From the NCBI GenBank assembly GCA_958439205.1, contig OY288189.1, forward strand, positions 637,960 through 701,959: a DNA stretch of 64,000 nt, read 5' to 3'. The notes beneath the pieces are model-generated. The model was not told the DNA's origin. It made no database searches and saw nothing but the letters and a program-made list of their open reading frames with translations. This stretch comes from an uncultured Allorhizobium sp. Lineage in GTDB: Bacteria > Pseudomonadota > Alphaproteobacteria > Rhizobiales > Rhizobiaceae. A program made the translations under genes and the position numbers. The first letter of the stretch is position 1; every line of letters starts with the position of its first letter. Shown in pieces: positions 37,001-44,969 of this stretch.

Positions 37001-38343
37001 AGCGCAGAGATCTGCGAGGTCGTCATGGATGCGACCTGGGTGACGCTCAGAGAGGAGATCTGATCCGTCGTCAGCCCCGTCACGGCTGACACGCTGATGG
37101 CGCCGATCTGGGTGGGAGACAGGGCTCCGATCTGGGCCGTCGACAGGCTGCCGATCTGGCTCGCATTCATCGCGGCGATCTGGGCCGTGGTGAGGCTCTT
37201 CAACTGATCGGTGCTCATCGCCGCGAGTTGGCCGGCGCTCAAGCCGGCCACGGCCTTCGACGACAGCGCTGCAATTTGCGTGGTGGTGAAGCCCTCGATC
37301 GTGGATGTCGGCAGGGCGGCAATCTGGGTGGGGCCCAGCGCTCTGATCTGGGTGGTGGTGAGAGCGGCCAACTGGTCTTCGGTGAAGGCCGACATCTGTG
37401 TACGGGTGAGCGCCGCAATCTGGGCCCCCGTCATCGCCGATGTCTGGGACGGAGACATGCCCGCGATATGATCCGCGGTCAGGCCGGAAATGGCGCGGGG
37501 ATTGATGGCCGCAATCTGGCCGTTCGAAAGGCTGGCAACTTGCTCGACAGAGAGAGCGCCAAGTTGCTTCGATGTCAGAGCCGTCATTTGCGCGTTGGTG
37601 AGGGCTCCGATCTTTTCGTTGCCGAGCGCTGCGATCTGGGTCGTTGTCAGCCCCGTCACGCCACGGGCGCTGATCGCGGAAAACTGTGTCGTCGAGAGAG
37701 CGCCGAGCTGTTCGGTCGTCATTGCGCCGACCTGCGTCGGGCTGAGCGCTGTAATCTGGCTGTTGGAGAAGGCTGCAACCTGCTGAGGTGTCAGTGCCGC
37801 GATCTGCGCCGGCGTGAGCGCCGAAATCTGTGTCGTCTTCAGTGCCGAAATCTGGGTGGTCGTCAGACCCGCCAGTCTTTCCGGCGATTGTCCCCTCAGG
37901 GCGGCCGTGTTGATGGCGGCCATGTCTTCGGCTGAGAAGGTCGCCAGATCCTCGATGCTGAAGGCGCTGAGCTGCGTCGCGCTCAGTTTTGCCACTTGCG
38001 CTGGCGTCAGGGCCTCTGACTGTTCGGTGCTCAGTCCGCCGAGTTGGCTTGCCGAGAGTGCCGCAACCTGCGTCGCTGCCAGGCTCGAAACATCTTCGGT
38101 CGAGAGCGCCGTGATCTGGTCAAGGGTAAGACCGGTGATCGAGCGCGGGGCAATTGCCTTCAGCTGCGCCGTCGACAGCCCTGCTACAGCCTCTGTCTGG
38201 AGGGCCGAAATCTGGGACGACGTCAGCGCGTTGACCTGCGTGCTCGAAAGCTGGCTCACCTCCTCGTCGGACCAGGAGCTCACGGTCGAATTGGGGAGTG
38301 CCCGGATCTGGGCGGGGCTGAGCAGGGAAATGGGCGACGTCAT
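34096..38343 (-). CDS. Giant octapeptide-repeat protein (175 octads, 17-octad superperiod)
   Basis: This is a 1415-residue protein of unknown function. Residues 8-1407 are 175 consecutive octapeptides of pattern [LMIF]-[ST]-x-x-Q-[IVL]-x-[AGS] with no insertion or deletion. Only MTSPISL precedes them and VLAAYAAT follows. Octads lacking Gln at position 5 recur every 17 octads (136 residues). Markers ending AITG or similar occur at octads 28, 45, 62, ... 164 and 18, 35, 52, ... 171, and a third class occurs at 43, 60, ... 162. [ST]-x-x-Q resembles a helix N-capping box, so an array of short capped helices or another solenoid is possible (inference). There is no cysteine, no signal peptide and no membrane segment. 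AGAGG precedes the ATG. Similar L-T-x-x-Q-I repeats occur, as I recall, in poorly described proteobacterial surface proteins; I cannot confirm homology. Confidence 0.9.
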   Translation of the reverse strand: MTSPISLLSPAQIRALPNSTVSSWSDEEVSQLSSTQVNALTSSQISALQTEAVAGLSTAQLKAIAPRSITGLTLDQITALSTEDVSSLAATQVAALSASQLGGLSTEQSEALTPAQVAKLSATQLSAFSIEDLATFSAEDMAAINTAALRGQSPERLAGLTTTQISALKTTQISALTPAQIAALTPQQVAAFSNSQITALSPTQVGAMTTEQLGALSTTQFSAISARGVTGLTTTQIAALGNEKIGALTNAQMTALTSKQLGALSVEQVASLSNGQIAAINPRAISGLTADHIAGMSPSQTSAMTGAQIAALTRTQMSAFTEDQLAALTTTQIRALGPTQIAALPTSTIEGFTTTQIAALSSKAVAGLSAGQLAAMSTDQLKSLTTAQIAAMNASQIGSLSTAQIGALSPTQIGAISVSAVTGLTTDQISSLSVTQVASMTTSQISALKATQAAAFTPDQIAGFTPTQVRGLTGVQIAAMPEVAIASFSEEQIAALSARAITGLTVDQIGSLTADQLDALSTSQIGALSAAQVAALPAESVAAMSPVKIAAISAKAITGLTPERIATLAPDQVSALTTTQIRALKAEQVAGLTAFQTEAMSNGQIAALSAAQLSALSVPAVKAWSPSQVGAIAAASITGLTTDQIAALEDNQIDGLSSAQISKMSGAQIGSLSEVQLSALTPAEIAAISTSAISSISADKIDSLSLEQIAKLTSAQIAAMKNEQVVSFTPTQLASLSASQLQAVTAAQIASLSPSNIASLSREQIAGLSARTIAALSTDQIAAMSSDQVEAMTATQVAGLTAAQLGAMRAADILAFQPTEMAAITTGALSGIDAETIAAMNLDQIAALTPAQLGALSADQTAALTPTQVDTLSAKQVAGFGATQAAALTAASLGVMSQEQIAALSTTAIAALSTTQITALSSNQIESLTTAQMGALTATQVAALTPTQLSNLPATKLAAISAAGIAGMTTQQIAVLGADQITALTAAQITALTPSQVGALTPQQVTLLSTTQIGALSASQVALLSNDSLATLTSDKIAALNVKTIPGLTATQIASMSTTQIDSLSQTQIAALTSTQIGALSSAQLATLSNTELASISPAAITGLSAANIAGLSQEQIGVLTAAQVGALTFDQLNALKPDQLGVMTATQIGALTATQIASLSAGTISALSTTQIAAIAPKAIPGLSTAQIATLTSSQVDAMTSAQFGALSGTQLAAFSSTALETLTATDIAALSPTAVSGLSPAIFATLQPEQISALTTGQVAGLTYHQLRAMTQDQVGALTSAQIGSMNAIQLATLGTDRVAWLTTSQVAAMDAKAISGLTVAQVSALTAGQAEALTPTQVAGLNSAQLSALGANNFRTFSADDIAAISEQALPGLTVGQISNMTTAQLQAISATQSNNLSPEQIAAVLAAYAAT

Positions 38344-38735
38344 GTCTATCGGCCTCTTGTTTTCAAACGAATGCGCTCAAAAGTGTTTCACCGGCTTGCA
38401 TCCATCTGATCGAGGCTATGCGTCTCAACATTTTCAGCGCGTTCCGGCACAAGGTCTCGCCCGGCAGTTCGTTAGACCGCCCAGCATGATGCCGTTTTAA
38501 TCGCCAAGGCTTGCCTGAGCCTGTGCTGTCACATCTCCCGGTTGGTCAAAGGTGTCAGGTGGTGGAGGCTGCGAATGGCGGTGCACCAGGCAAAATTGTC
38601 ATAGATCAAGGCATGGCACCGATCGGGTCGCCATTCTCCCACCTGTCTGCAGCCATGGGATGCAGACAGGCACGCAGCTCGGGTTTCTGCTCTCCCGGTT
38701 GTTTGCTCCCAGATTGCAGCTGAGCGAGGACCGGA
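38344..38735. promoter_or_regulatory. Divergent intergenic region with FNR-like site and 10-bp inverted repeat
   Basis: These 392 bases separate the octad-repeat gene from the P-type ATPase. TTGTC-ATAG-ATCAA at 38596-38609 matches 8 of 10 fixed bases of the FNR/FixK box TTGAT-N4-ATCAA. CCTGTCTGCA-N9-TGCAGACAGG at 38642-38670 is a perfect inverted repeat 66 bases before the ATPase start, close to where transcription should begin. I see no convincing gene in this stretch. Confidence 0.5.
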
Positions 38736-41441
38736 ATGGCGGATAAAAGCAGCCGATTGGCGCCACATGCATTGGAGCCGCAGGAAGTCCTCGATGCGCT
38801 CGGCTCGCGGATCGGGGGCCTCGAAACGCAAGAAGTGCAAGAGAGGCTCAAGACATTCGGGCAAAACCGGCTTCCGGTGGCGGCAAAACGTGGCGTCTTC
38901 GTTCGCTTCCTGTCTCAGTTCCACAATGTTCTGATTTATGTGCTGATCGCTTCTGCCGTCGTGACTGCATTCATGCAGCACTGGGTCGATACCGGCGTGA
39001 TCGTGGCGGTGGTGCTCGGCAATGCCGTCGTGGGCTTTCTGCAAGAGGGGCGCGCAGAGGAAGCGATGGATGCGATCAGGGGGATGCTCGCACCCCATGC
39101 CGCCGTGTTGCGGGACGGGCGCCGGACCTCGATCGATGCCTGCGAAATCGTGCCGGGAGATCTCGTCCTGGTTGAGGCAGGGGACCGGTCACCTGCGGAT
39201 CTGAGGTTGTTGGAAGCACGGAGCTTGAAGGTCGAAGAGGCAGCCCTGACGGGCGAGTCCGTGCCGGTCGACAAGTCCACGGATCCGGTTGCCGTCGATG
39301 CTGAGCTCGGTGATCGCAGTTCCATGCTGTATAGCGGGACCCTTGTCGCGGCTGGCACCGGGCGGGGCGTCGTAGTCGCAACCGGCATGACGACCGAAAT
39401 CGGCAAGATCAGCGGTATGCTGCAGACGGTCGAAACCTTGTCGACGCCACTTGTGCGGCAAATGGATGTATTTGCCCGCTGGCTGACTCTTTTCATCCTG
39501 ATCATTGCGGTATTGTTGCTGGCTTATGGGCTGGTCGTTGGCCATCTTCCCTTCTCCGAATTGTTCATGACCATCGTCGGGCTGTCGGTTGCAGCTATCC
39601 CCGAAGGACTGCCAGCGGTGATGACGATCACGCTTGCCGTCGGCGTTCAGGCGATGGCCCGGCGTAACGCGATCGTGCGCCGATTGCCGGCCATCGAAAC
39701 GCTTGGGTCGGTTTCCGTGATCTGCACGGACAAGACGGGCACGCTCACCCGAAATGAAATGGTCGTAGCGAGCCTGGTCGCCGCGCGCCATGTCTACGCC
39801 GTGGAGGGCGAGGGCTATGCACCGGAAGGTGCCATCCGTTGGAACGAGGCCGATGCCGATCCTCGCGACCATGCGGTGCTGACCGAGTTTGCGCGGGCCG
39901 CCGGTCTTTGCAATGACGCCGTTCTGCATGCGCAGGAAGGGGCGTGGCGGGTCGAAGGCGATCCGATGGAAGGTGCATTGATGGCGCTTGCCGGCAAGAT
40001 CACAGGTGGTGGCAGTGATCCGTTCACCGCAGGCTGGAGGCGCGTCGATGCAATACCCTTCGATGCGGCGCATCGCTATATGGCTGTGCTGCACGTCGAT
40101 GATAGCGATCGGCAGCATGTGCATGTGAAGGGGGCTCCCGAGGCAGTCCTCGCACTTTGCGCAGAGCAACGTATGCCGGACGGGAAGGCCGCGCCGCTTG
40201 AGGGCCCCTATTGGGAGAAGATGGTGGAAAGCCTCGCGTCCGAAGGACAGCGTGTGCTGGCCGTTGCCGTCGGCGCTCCCCCGAACGGTCGCGACCATCT
40301 CATCCAGGGGGACCTGCCCGGCACTCTGACCCTGATCGGTCTTGTGGGTCTTATCGATCCACCGCGCCCGGAGGCGATCGTCGCGGTGGCCGATTGCCAC
40401 GAGGCGGGTATCCGCGTGAAAATGATCACAGGCGATCATGCCGCCACCGCTCGCGCGATCGCCGGGATGATCGGTTTGAAGAATGTCGAACGGGTGCTGA
40501 CAGGTGCGGACATCGACCGCATGGACGATGCGACGCTGGCCATTGCGGCGATCGACACCGACATTTTCGCGCGGACCTCGCCTGCGCACAAGTTGCGGCT
40601 CGTCACCGCCTTGCAGTCGCAGGGGCTGACGGTTGCAATGACCGGCGACGGCGTCAATGACGCCCCGGCGCTCAAGCGCGCCGACGCCGGGATCGCCATG
40701 GGTGTGAAGGGGAGCGAAGCCGCCAAGGAGGCGGCAGAGCTTGTGCTGGTGGACGACAATTTTGCTTCGATCGCCGCTGCCGTGCGCGAGGGCAGAACCG
40801 TCTACGACAACATCAAGAAGGTGATCAGCTGGACCCTGCCGACCAACGCGGGCGAGGCGGCCACGATCATCACAGCCCTTTTCCTCGGCCTGGCCTTGCC
40901 CGTAACCGCGGTCCAGATCCTCTGGATCAATCTCGTCACGGCGATCACGCTCGGTCTAGCACTTGCGTTCGAGCCTTCCGAGGAAGGCACGATGCGGCGG
41001 CCGCCGCGCCGGCGTGACGAACCGTTGCTGACGGGCGATCTCATCTGGCATGTTTGCCTCGTGTCGCTTCTCTTCGCAGCGGCGGTCTTCGGGATCTTCT
41101 TCTATGCGCTGGACAAGGGCCATTCTCTTGAGCTTGCCCGGACGATGGCGATGAATACCCTGGTCGTCATGGAGATCTTCCACTTCTTCTTCATCCGCAA
41201 TATCTACGGCGCATCTTTTACCTGGCAGGCAGTGCGGGGAACGAAGGTCGTCTGGATCTGCGTTATCTCCGTGACCATGGCCCAATTCGGCATCACCTAT
41301 CTGCCCTTCATGCAATCGCTGTTTGGAACTGAAAGTGTGCCCCTGCAGGACGGCTTGGTGATCGTTGGGCTGGGGTGTGTGTTCTTCGCGCTGGTGGAGA
41401 TCGAGAAGCAGATGCGGCTTGCGCTGCGAAAGCGGGTTTGA
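38736..41441 (+). CDS. P-type cation-transporting ATPase (P2 type)
   Basis: This 901-residue membrane pump has the full P-type set: actuator TGES (172-175), PEGL in membrane helix 4 (289-292), phosphorylated Asp332 in DKTGTLT, KGAPE in the nucleotide-binding domain, and TGDGVNDAP in the hinge. An N-terminal cation-ATPase domain and a C-terminal domain of several helices are present, giving about ten membrane segments. The helix-6 segment INLVTAITLGLALAFEP lacks the Asp of SERCA-type calcium pumps, so the transported ion (Ca, Mg, Mn, Na or K) cannot be stated. The ATG is preceded by GAGGACCGGA. Confidence 0.88.
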   Translation: MADKSSRLAPHALEPQEVLDALGSRIGGLETQEVQERLKTFGQNRLPVAAKRGVFVRFLSQFHNVLIYVLIASAVVTAFMQHWVDTGVIVAVVLGNAVVGFLQEGRAEEAMDAIRGMLAPHAAVLRDGRRTSIDACEIVPGDLVLVEAGDRSPADLRLLEARSLKVEEAALTGESVPVDKSTDPVAVDAELGDRSSMLYSGTLVAAGTGRGVVVATGMTTEIGKISGMLQTVETLSTPLVRQMDVFARWLTLFILIIAVLLLAYGLVVGHLPFSELFMTIVGLSVAAIPEGLPAVMTITLAVGVQAMARRNAIVRRLPAIETLGSVSVICTDKTGTLTRNEMVVASLVAARHVYAVEGEGYAPEGAIRWNEADADPRDHAVLTEFARAAGLCNDAVLHAQEGAWRVEGDPMEGALMALAGKITGGGSDPFTAGWRRVDAIPFDAAHRYMAVLHVDDSDRQHVHVKGAPEAVLALCAEQRMPDGKAAPLEGPYWEKMVESLASEGQRVLAVAVGAPPNGRDHLIQGDLPGTLTLIGLVGLIDPPRPEAIVAVADCHEAGIRVKMITGDHAATARAIAGMIGLKNVERVLTGADIDRMDDATLAIAAIDTDIFARTSPAHKLRLVTALQSQGLTVAMTGDGVNDAPALKRADAGIAMGVKGSEAAKEAAELVLVDDNFASIAAAVREGRTVYDNIKKVISWTLPTNAGEAATIITALFLGLALPVTAVQILWINLVTAITLGLALAFEPSEEGTMRRPPRRRDEPLLTGDLIWHVCLVSLLFAAAVFGIFFYALDKGHSLELARTMAMNTLVVMEIFHFFFIRNIYGASFTWQAVRGTKVVWICVISVTMAQFGITYLPFMQSLFGTESVPLQDGLVIVGLGCVFFALVEIEKQMRLALRKRV

Positions 41442-41458
41442 GGAGTAGTTTCTGCTGC

Positions 41459-42148
41459 TCAGCTAGTCGCTCGCGGCACAGACGAAGCTTCGTCACGCAG
41501 GAAATGTCGGCCGAGATGACCGACACCGTCCTGGATATCTGCCTCGATCGCCTTTGCGAGGGCTTGCAGGTCATTGGCCCGGATCGCGTCCATCGCTTCG
41601 GCGTGGCGGTCGATGCGATAGCTTTCTTCGAGCTTTGCTGTCGCCAGGCGCATGAAGGGACCGAGGCGCAGCCAGACGGACTCGATCAGTTCGAGTAGAA
41701 CGCCGCTCGCCCCCGGCTCATACAAGGTGCGGTGAAACAGGAAGTTGAGCTCCGTCGAGCGGAGCAGATCATCGGCGCCATAGGCTTGGTCGATCTCCGC
41801 ATCGATCACCTGCAGCCGCTCCAGCCTTGCCTTGTCGATATGGGGCAGCGCCCGCATGGCCGCGAGCGTTTCCAGGGCGGTGCGGGCGGCGATGATCTCC
41901 TCGAATTTCGAGAGGGTCATTTCCGGCACGCGTACGCGGCGATTGTCGAGATATTCCAGCGCACCATCCGCGACCAGGCGATGCAGTGCCTCGCGAACGG
42001 GCATGGCGCTCACCCCAAGGTCGTCGGCAACGCCGTTGATGGTAATCGCCAGACCAGGGGCGACCGCGCCCGACATGATACGGGCCCGCAGCGTCCGATA
42101 GACGCGCTGCTTGCGTGATTCCTCCGCCTTGCGTTCCTCAATCGCCAT
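41459..42148 (-). CDS. GntR family regulator, FCD (FadR) subgroup
   Basis: This 229-residue regulator has an N-terminal winged helix (RKQRVYRTLRARIMSGAVAP, VADDLGVSAMPVREALHRLVADGALEY) and an all-helical FCD effector domain with metal-ligand-like residues (FHRTLYEPGASGV, HAEAMDAIRANDLQAL). The start MAIEERKAEE was chosen by the domain border. It is divergent from a class I glutamine amidotransferase gene, which is its likely target. It converges with the ATPase gene, 17 bases apart. Confidence 0.88.
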   Translation of the reverse strand: MAIEERKAEESRKQRVYRTLRARIMSGAVAPGLAITINGVADDLGVSAMPVREALHRLVADGALEYLDNRRVRVPEMTLSKFEEIIAARTALETLAAMRALPHIDKARLERLQVIDAEIDQAYGADDLLRSTELNFLFHRTLYEPGASGVLLELIESVWLRLGPFMRLATAKLEESYRIDRHAEAMDAIRANDLQALAKAIEADIQDGVGHLGRHFLRDEASSVPRATS

Positions 42149-42226
42149 GATTCGACCGCGTTCTCCCCGTTTGTTATCGATGTCCGTTGCCTGACTTTCG
42201 CGGTTCGGACATTTACCCTCTTGAAA

Positions 42227-42236
42227 TTTGATCAAA
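42227..42236. promoter_or_regulatory. Short palindrome TTTGATCAAA
   Basis: A perfect 10-bp palindrome lies in the AT-rich gap between the GntR gene and the amidotransferase gene, about 70 bases before the latter. It is a possible operator for the GntR protein, but short palindromes of this kind arise by chance. Confidence 0.3.
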
Positions 42237-42307
42237 CTAACATTTGGTATAGTCTGACGGAGTGCAAGGCCTGAAGGCCTTCATTCGCGACGTTCCAGGA
42301 AACTCAC

Positions 42308-42994
42308 ATGACCGCCAAGACCATCGGCATCCTCGTCACCGGCCATTCGCCTGCCGAACTCGCGAACGAGTATGGCAATTACGCCGACATGTTTGCCGCT
42401 CTGCTCGGCAAATTCGATTTCACCTTCAAACGCTATTTCGTTGTGGACGGCGAGTTTCCGGACAGCCCGACGGACGTCGATGGCTGGCTGCTGACGGGTT
42501 CCAAATTTGGCGTCTACGAGGATCACCCGTGGATCCGTCGGCTCGAAGACTTCATCCGACAGGTGCATGCCGCCAAGGTTCCCATGGTCGGCATCTGCTT
42601 CGGCCATCAGGTCATGGCGAAGGCACTCGGTGGCGAGGTCGAGAAGTTCAAGGGCGGCTGGTCTGCAGGCCCCGTGACCTACAAGCGTTCTGATACCGGT
42701 GAGGAGCAGGTCCTGCTTGCCTGGCATCAGGACCAGGTCATCCGCGTGCCCGATGGTGCAGAGGTCGTCGGCAAGACGGATGCCTGCGAGAACGCCGTCA
42801 TCCGCTACGGCGACTGGGGGCTCTCCTACCAGCCACATCCGGAGTTTTCGCCGCGCTTCTTCGAGGGACTGGCAGAGGCGCGCAAGGCTGCCATACCCGA
42901 GCCCCTGTTCGAACGGGTGAAGAAGGTGGACGTGCCGATCGCAACCGATAAGATCGCCAAAGAGATCGGCGAGTTTCTCGGGCGCGACCGCTGA
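42308..42994 (+). CDS. Class I glutamine amidotransferase (GATase1-like)
   Basis: This 228-residue soluble protein has the catalytic nucleophile Cys97 in VGICFGHQVMAKALGG, and the His-x-Glu pair in SYQPHPEFSP. Stand-alone enzymes of this type include gamma-glutamyl hydrolases acting on gamma-glutamyl-polyamine or similar amides and GMP synthase-like proteins. The segment VLLAWHQDQVIRVPDGAEVV is typical of the GMP-synthase-like subgroup of unknown substrate. Probably controlled by the divergent GntR-FCD regulator. Confidence 0.86.
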   Translation: MTAKTIGILVTGHSPAELANEYGNYADMFAALLGKFDFTFKRYFVVDGEFPDSPTDVDGWLLTGSKFGVYEDHPWIRRLEDFIRQVHAAKVPMVGICFGHQVMAKALGGEVEKFKGGWSAGPVTYKRSDTGEEQVLLAWHQDQVIRVPDGAEVVGKTDACENAVIRYGDWGLSYQPHPEFSPRFFEGLAEARKAAIPEPLFERVKKVDVPIATDKIAKEIGEFLGRDR

Positions 42995-43011
42995 AGCGGG
43001 GCAGGACGCTT

Positions 43012-43911
43012 CTAAGCGTCCCAGCTTTCCTTGATGAAGGCCTCGAAGAAATCCGAGAAGGTCGCCACGCGAAGCGGTAGCTGTTCGTAGGGCGGGTAGT
43101 AGAGCGTCAGCCAGATCTCTGGCGTGTTCCAGCCCGGCAGCACCTCGAAGAGTTTGCCCGCGCGCAATTCCTCATCGACGATAAAGCGGGGGAGGAGGGC
43201 GATGCCTTCTCCTGCGATCGCGAGCTTGCAGAGAAAATCACCGTTGTTGATCGAGAACCGACCACGGGCTTCGACGGTCCTGACTTGTCCGGGTCGGCTC
43301 AGTTCCCAGGTCTCGGTCTTCGATTGATCGTGATAGCTGAGGCATTCGAGTGTCGTCAGATCCTCGGGGACCTTGGGTGTGCCATGGCGCGCCAGGAAGG
43401 ATGGCGCGGCGACCAGCAGACGCGACACCGGACGGATCTTGCGCCAGATCGTCGACTTGTCCGTCGGCGGACCCGAAATGCGGATCGCGAGGTCGTAATT
43501 CTCCTGGAGAATGTCGACGAAACGGTCGGACAGTTCGATTGCGACGCTGGTGCGCGGGTGCATGATCGAAAACTGCGACAGTACCGTCGGCAGTACTTTC
43601 ATTCCGAGCGACATCGGTGCGGAGACCCGGAGCGATCCTGCCGTTACCTTTTGCAGATCCCGGGTCTCCTCCGTCGCCCGGGCAAGACCTTCGACGAGCG
43701 GTGCGACGCGGGCGGCATAGGCGGCGCCCGCCGAGGTCAGCGTGACTTTCCGCGTTGTGCGCAACAGGAGCTGCACGCCGAGCTCATCTTCAAGGGCTGA
43801 GACCGTGCGCGTGACGGACGCCGGCGTTATGGCGAGCAAGCGCGCCGCTGCGCTGAAGCTGCTTTGGTCAGCGACCGTCAGAAAGGTCCTGATGGCTTCG
43901 AGCTCGCCCAT
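43012..43911 (-). CDS. LysR family regulator of the dioxygenase/hydrolase pair
   Basis: This is a 299-residue LysR protein: HTH LEAIRTFLTVADQSSFSAAARLLAITPASVTRTVSALEDELG, then effector domain (GSLRVSAPMSLGMKVLPTVLSQF, FSINNGDFLCKLAIAGEGIALLPRFIVDEEL). It resembles the group that controls quinone- or electrophile-responsive genes. It is divergent from the ring-cleaving dioxygenase gene with a palindrome in between. Confidence 0.88.
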   Translation of the reverse strand: MGELEAIRTFLTVADQSSFSAAARLLAITPASVTRTVSALEDELGVQLLLRTTRKVTLTSAGAAYAARVAPLVEGLARATEETRDLQKVTAGSLRVSAPMSLGMKVLPTVLSQFSIMHPRTSVAIELSDRFVDILQENYDLAIRISGPPTDKSTIWRKIRPVSRLLVAAPSFLARHGTPKVPEDLTTLECLSYHDQSKTETWELSRPGQVRTVEARGRFSINNGDFLCKLAIAGEGIALLPRFIVDEELRAGKLFEVLPGWNTPEIWLTLYYPPYEQLPLRVATFSDFFEAFIKESWDA

Positions 43912-43933
43912 CGGATTGTTGCTCCCAGTGAAA

Positions 43934-43950
43934 TAATATCTGCAATATTA
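43934..43950. promoter_or_regulatory. Candidate LysR operator TAATAT-N5-ATATTA
   Basis: A perfect 6-bp inverted repeat of 17 bases, AT-rich and dyadic as LysR T-N11-A sites are, lies 23 bases from the LysR start and about 85 bases from the dioxygenase start. Confidence 0.6.
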
Positions 43951-44034
43951 CAGCTATTCTCAACCGAAAAGCCATGGCCCATATTCCGTTCAACAGAACA
44001 AAACCGGCGCGAGTGCCGGGAAAGGATCAGAGCC

Positions 44035-44967
44035 ATGCTTACCCAGATCAAAGGCCTGCATCACGTTACCTCCATGGCTGCGGATGCCCAGGAAAACAAC
44101 GATTTCTTCACGAAGACCCTCGGCCTTCGCCGGGTCAAGAAGACCGTCAACTTCGACGCTCCCGATGTTTACCACCTCTACTACGGCGACGAAGTCGGCA
44201 ATGCCGGATCGGTGATGACCTATTTCCCGTTTGCCAATATGGGCAAGGGCGGTCGTGGTGCCGGTGAAGTCTCCGAGACCGTCTTCTCCGTGCCGAAGGG
44301 TACACTCGGTTTCTGGCAGGAACGCCTATCGAAACAAGGCGTAAAGGAACTCGGCTCCTATTCGCTCTTCGGCGAAGACCGCCTGCGTTTTGCTGGCCCT
44401 GATGGTGACGGCTTTGCGCTGGCCGAAGTCGATGGCGACAGCCGCGTGCCCTTCGCCGGTGGTCCGGTTGGCGTTTCGGAAGGTGTTCACGGTTTCCGCG
44501 GCGTGACCATGCGATTGCGCGACGAAGGTGCGACCGGCGAACTCCTGAAGTTCATGGGCTACCAGCCCGTCGACAAGCAGGGTGACTTCGTTCGCTATGC
44601 GGTCACCGGCGGCAATGGTGCCGACTATATCGATCTCGAAGTTCTGCCGGGTGCCTCGCACGCTCAGCAGGGTGCCGGTTCGGTGCACCACGTCGCCTTT
44701 GCCGTGGAAGACCGTGCGGCCCAGCTTGAAGTGCGCAAAGCGCTGCTCGACACGGGATATCAGGTGACGCCGGTCATCGACCGTGATTACTTCTGGGCGA
44801 TCTATTTCCGCACGCCGGGTGGTGTGCTGTTCGAAATCGCCACCAACGAACCTGGCTTCAATCGTGACGAAGATACGGCCCATCTCGGCGAGGCGCTGAA
44901 GCTGCCGACCCGCTACCAGCAGTATCGCTCGCAGATCGAAGCCCATCTGACCCCGATCAAGGACTAA
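44035..44967 (+). CDS. Ring-cleaving dioxygenase, VOC family (MhqO-like)
   Basis: This 310-residue protein has two vicinal-oxygen-chelate modules. Candidate metal ligands lie in LHHVTSMAADAQENNDFFTKTLGLRRVKKTVNFD, in VHHVAFAVEDRAAQ and in the terminal GVLFEIATNEPGF. These are the H-H-E set of type I extradiol dioxygenases, and the relatives MhqO/MhqE act on hydroquinones. The start MLTQIKGLHH was chosen because the long upstream frame is the antisense of the LysR gene. It forms an operon with the hydrolase downstream. Confidence 0.87.
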   Translation: MLTQIKGLHHVTSMAADAQENNDFFTKTLGLRRVKKTVNFDAPDVYHLYYGDEVGNAGSVMTYFPFANMGKGGRGAGEVSETVFSVPKGTLGFWQERLSKQGVKELGSYSLFGEDRLRFAGPDGDGFALAEVDGDSRVPFAGGPVGVSEGVHGFRGVTMRLRDEGATGELLKFMGYQPVDKQGDFVRYAVTGGNGADYIDLEVLPGASHAQQGAGSVHHVAFAVEDRAAQLEVRKALLDTGYQVTPVIDRDYFWAIYFRTPGGVLFEIATNEPGFNRDEDTAHLGEALKLPTRYQQYRSQIEAHLTPIKD

Positions 44968-44969
44968 TC

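Noticed and set aside
34096..38343. CRISPR array or tandem DNA satellite
   Set aside because: The 24-bp periodicity is at the protein level with diverged codons and one continuous frame; there are no identical repeats with unique spacers.
34096..38343. Ice-nucleation protein
   Set aside because: The repeat length is also 8, but the motif (L-S/T-x-x-Q-I-x-A) has nothing of AGYGSTxT and lacks the N- and C-terminal domains of ice-nucleation proteins.
34096..38343. Eleven-residue repeat interpretation
   Set aside because: A first look suggested 11-residue units. Counting shows the register is exactly 8 across the entire array.
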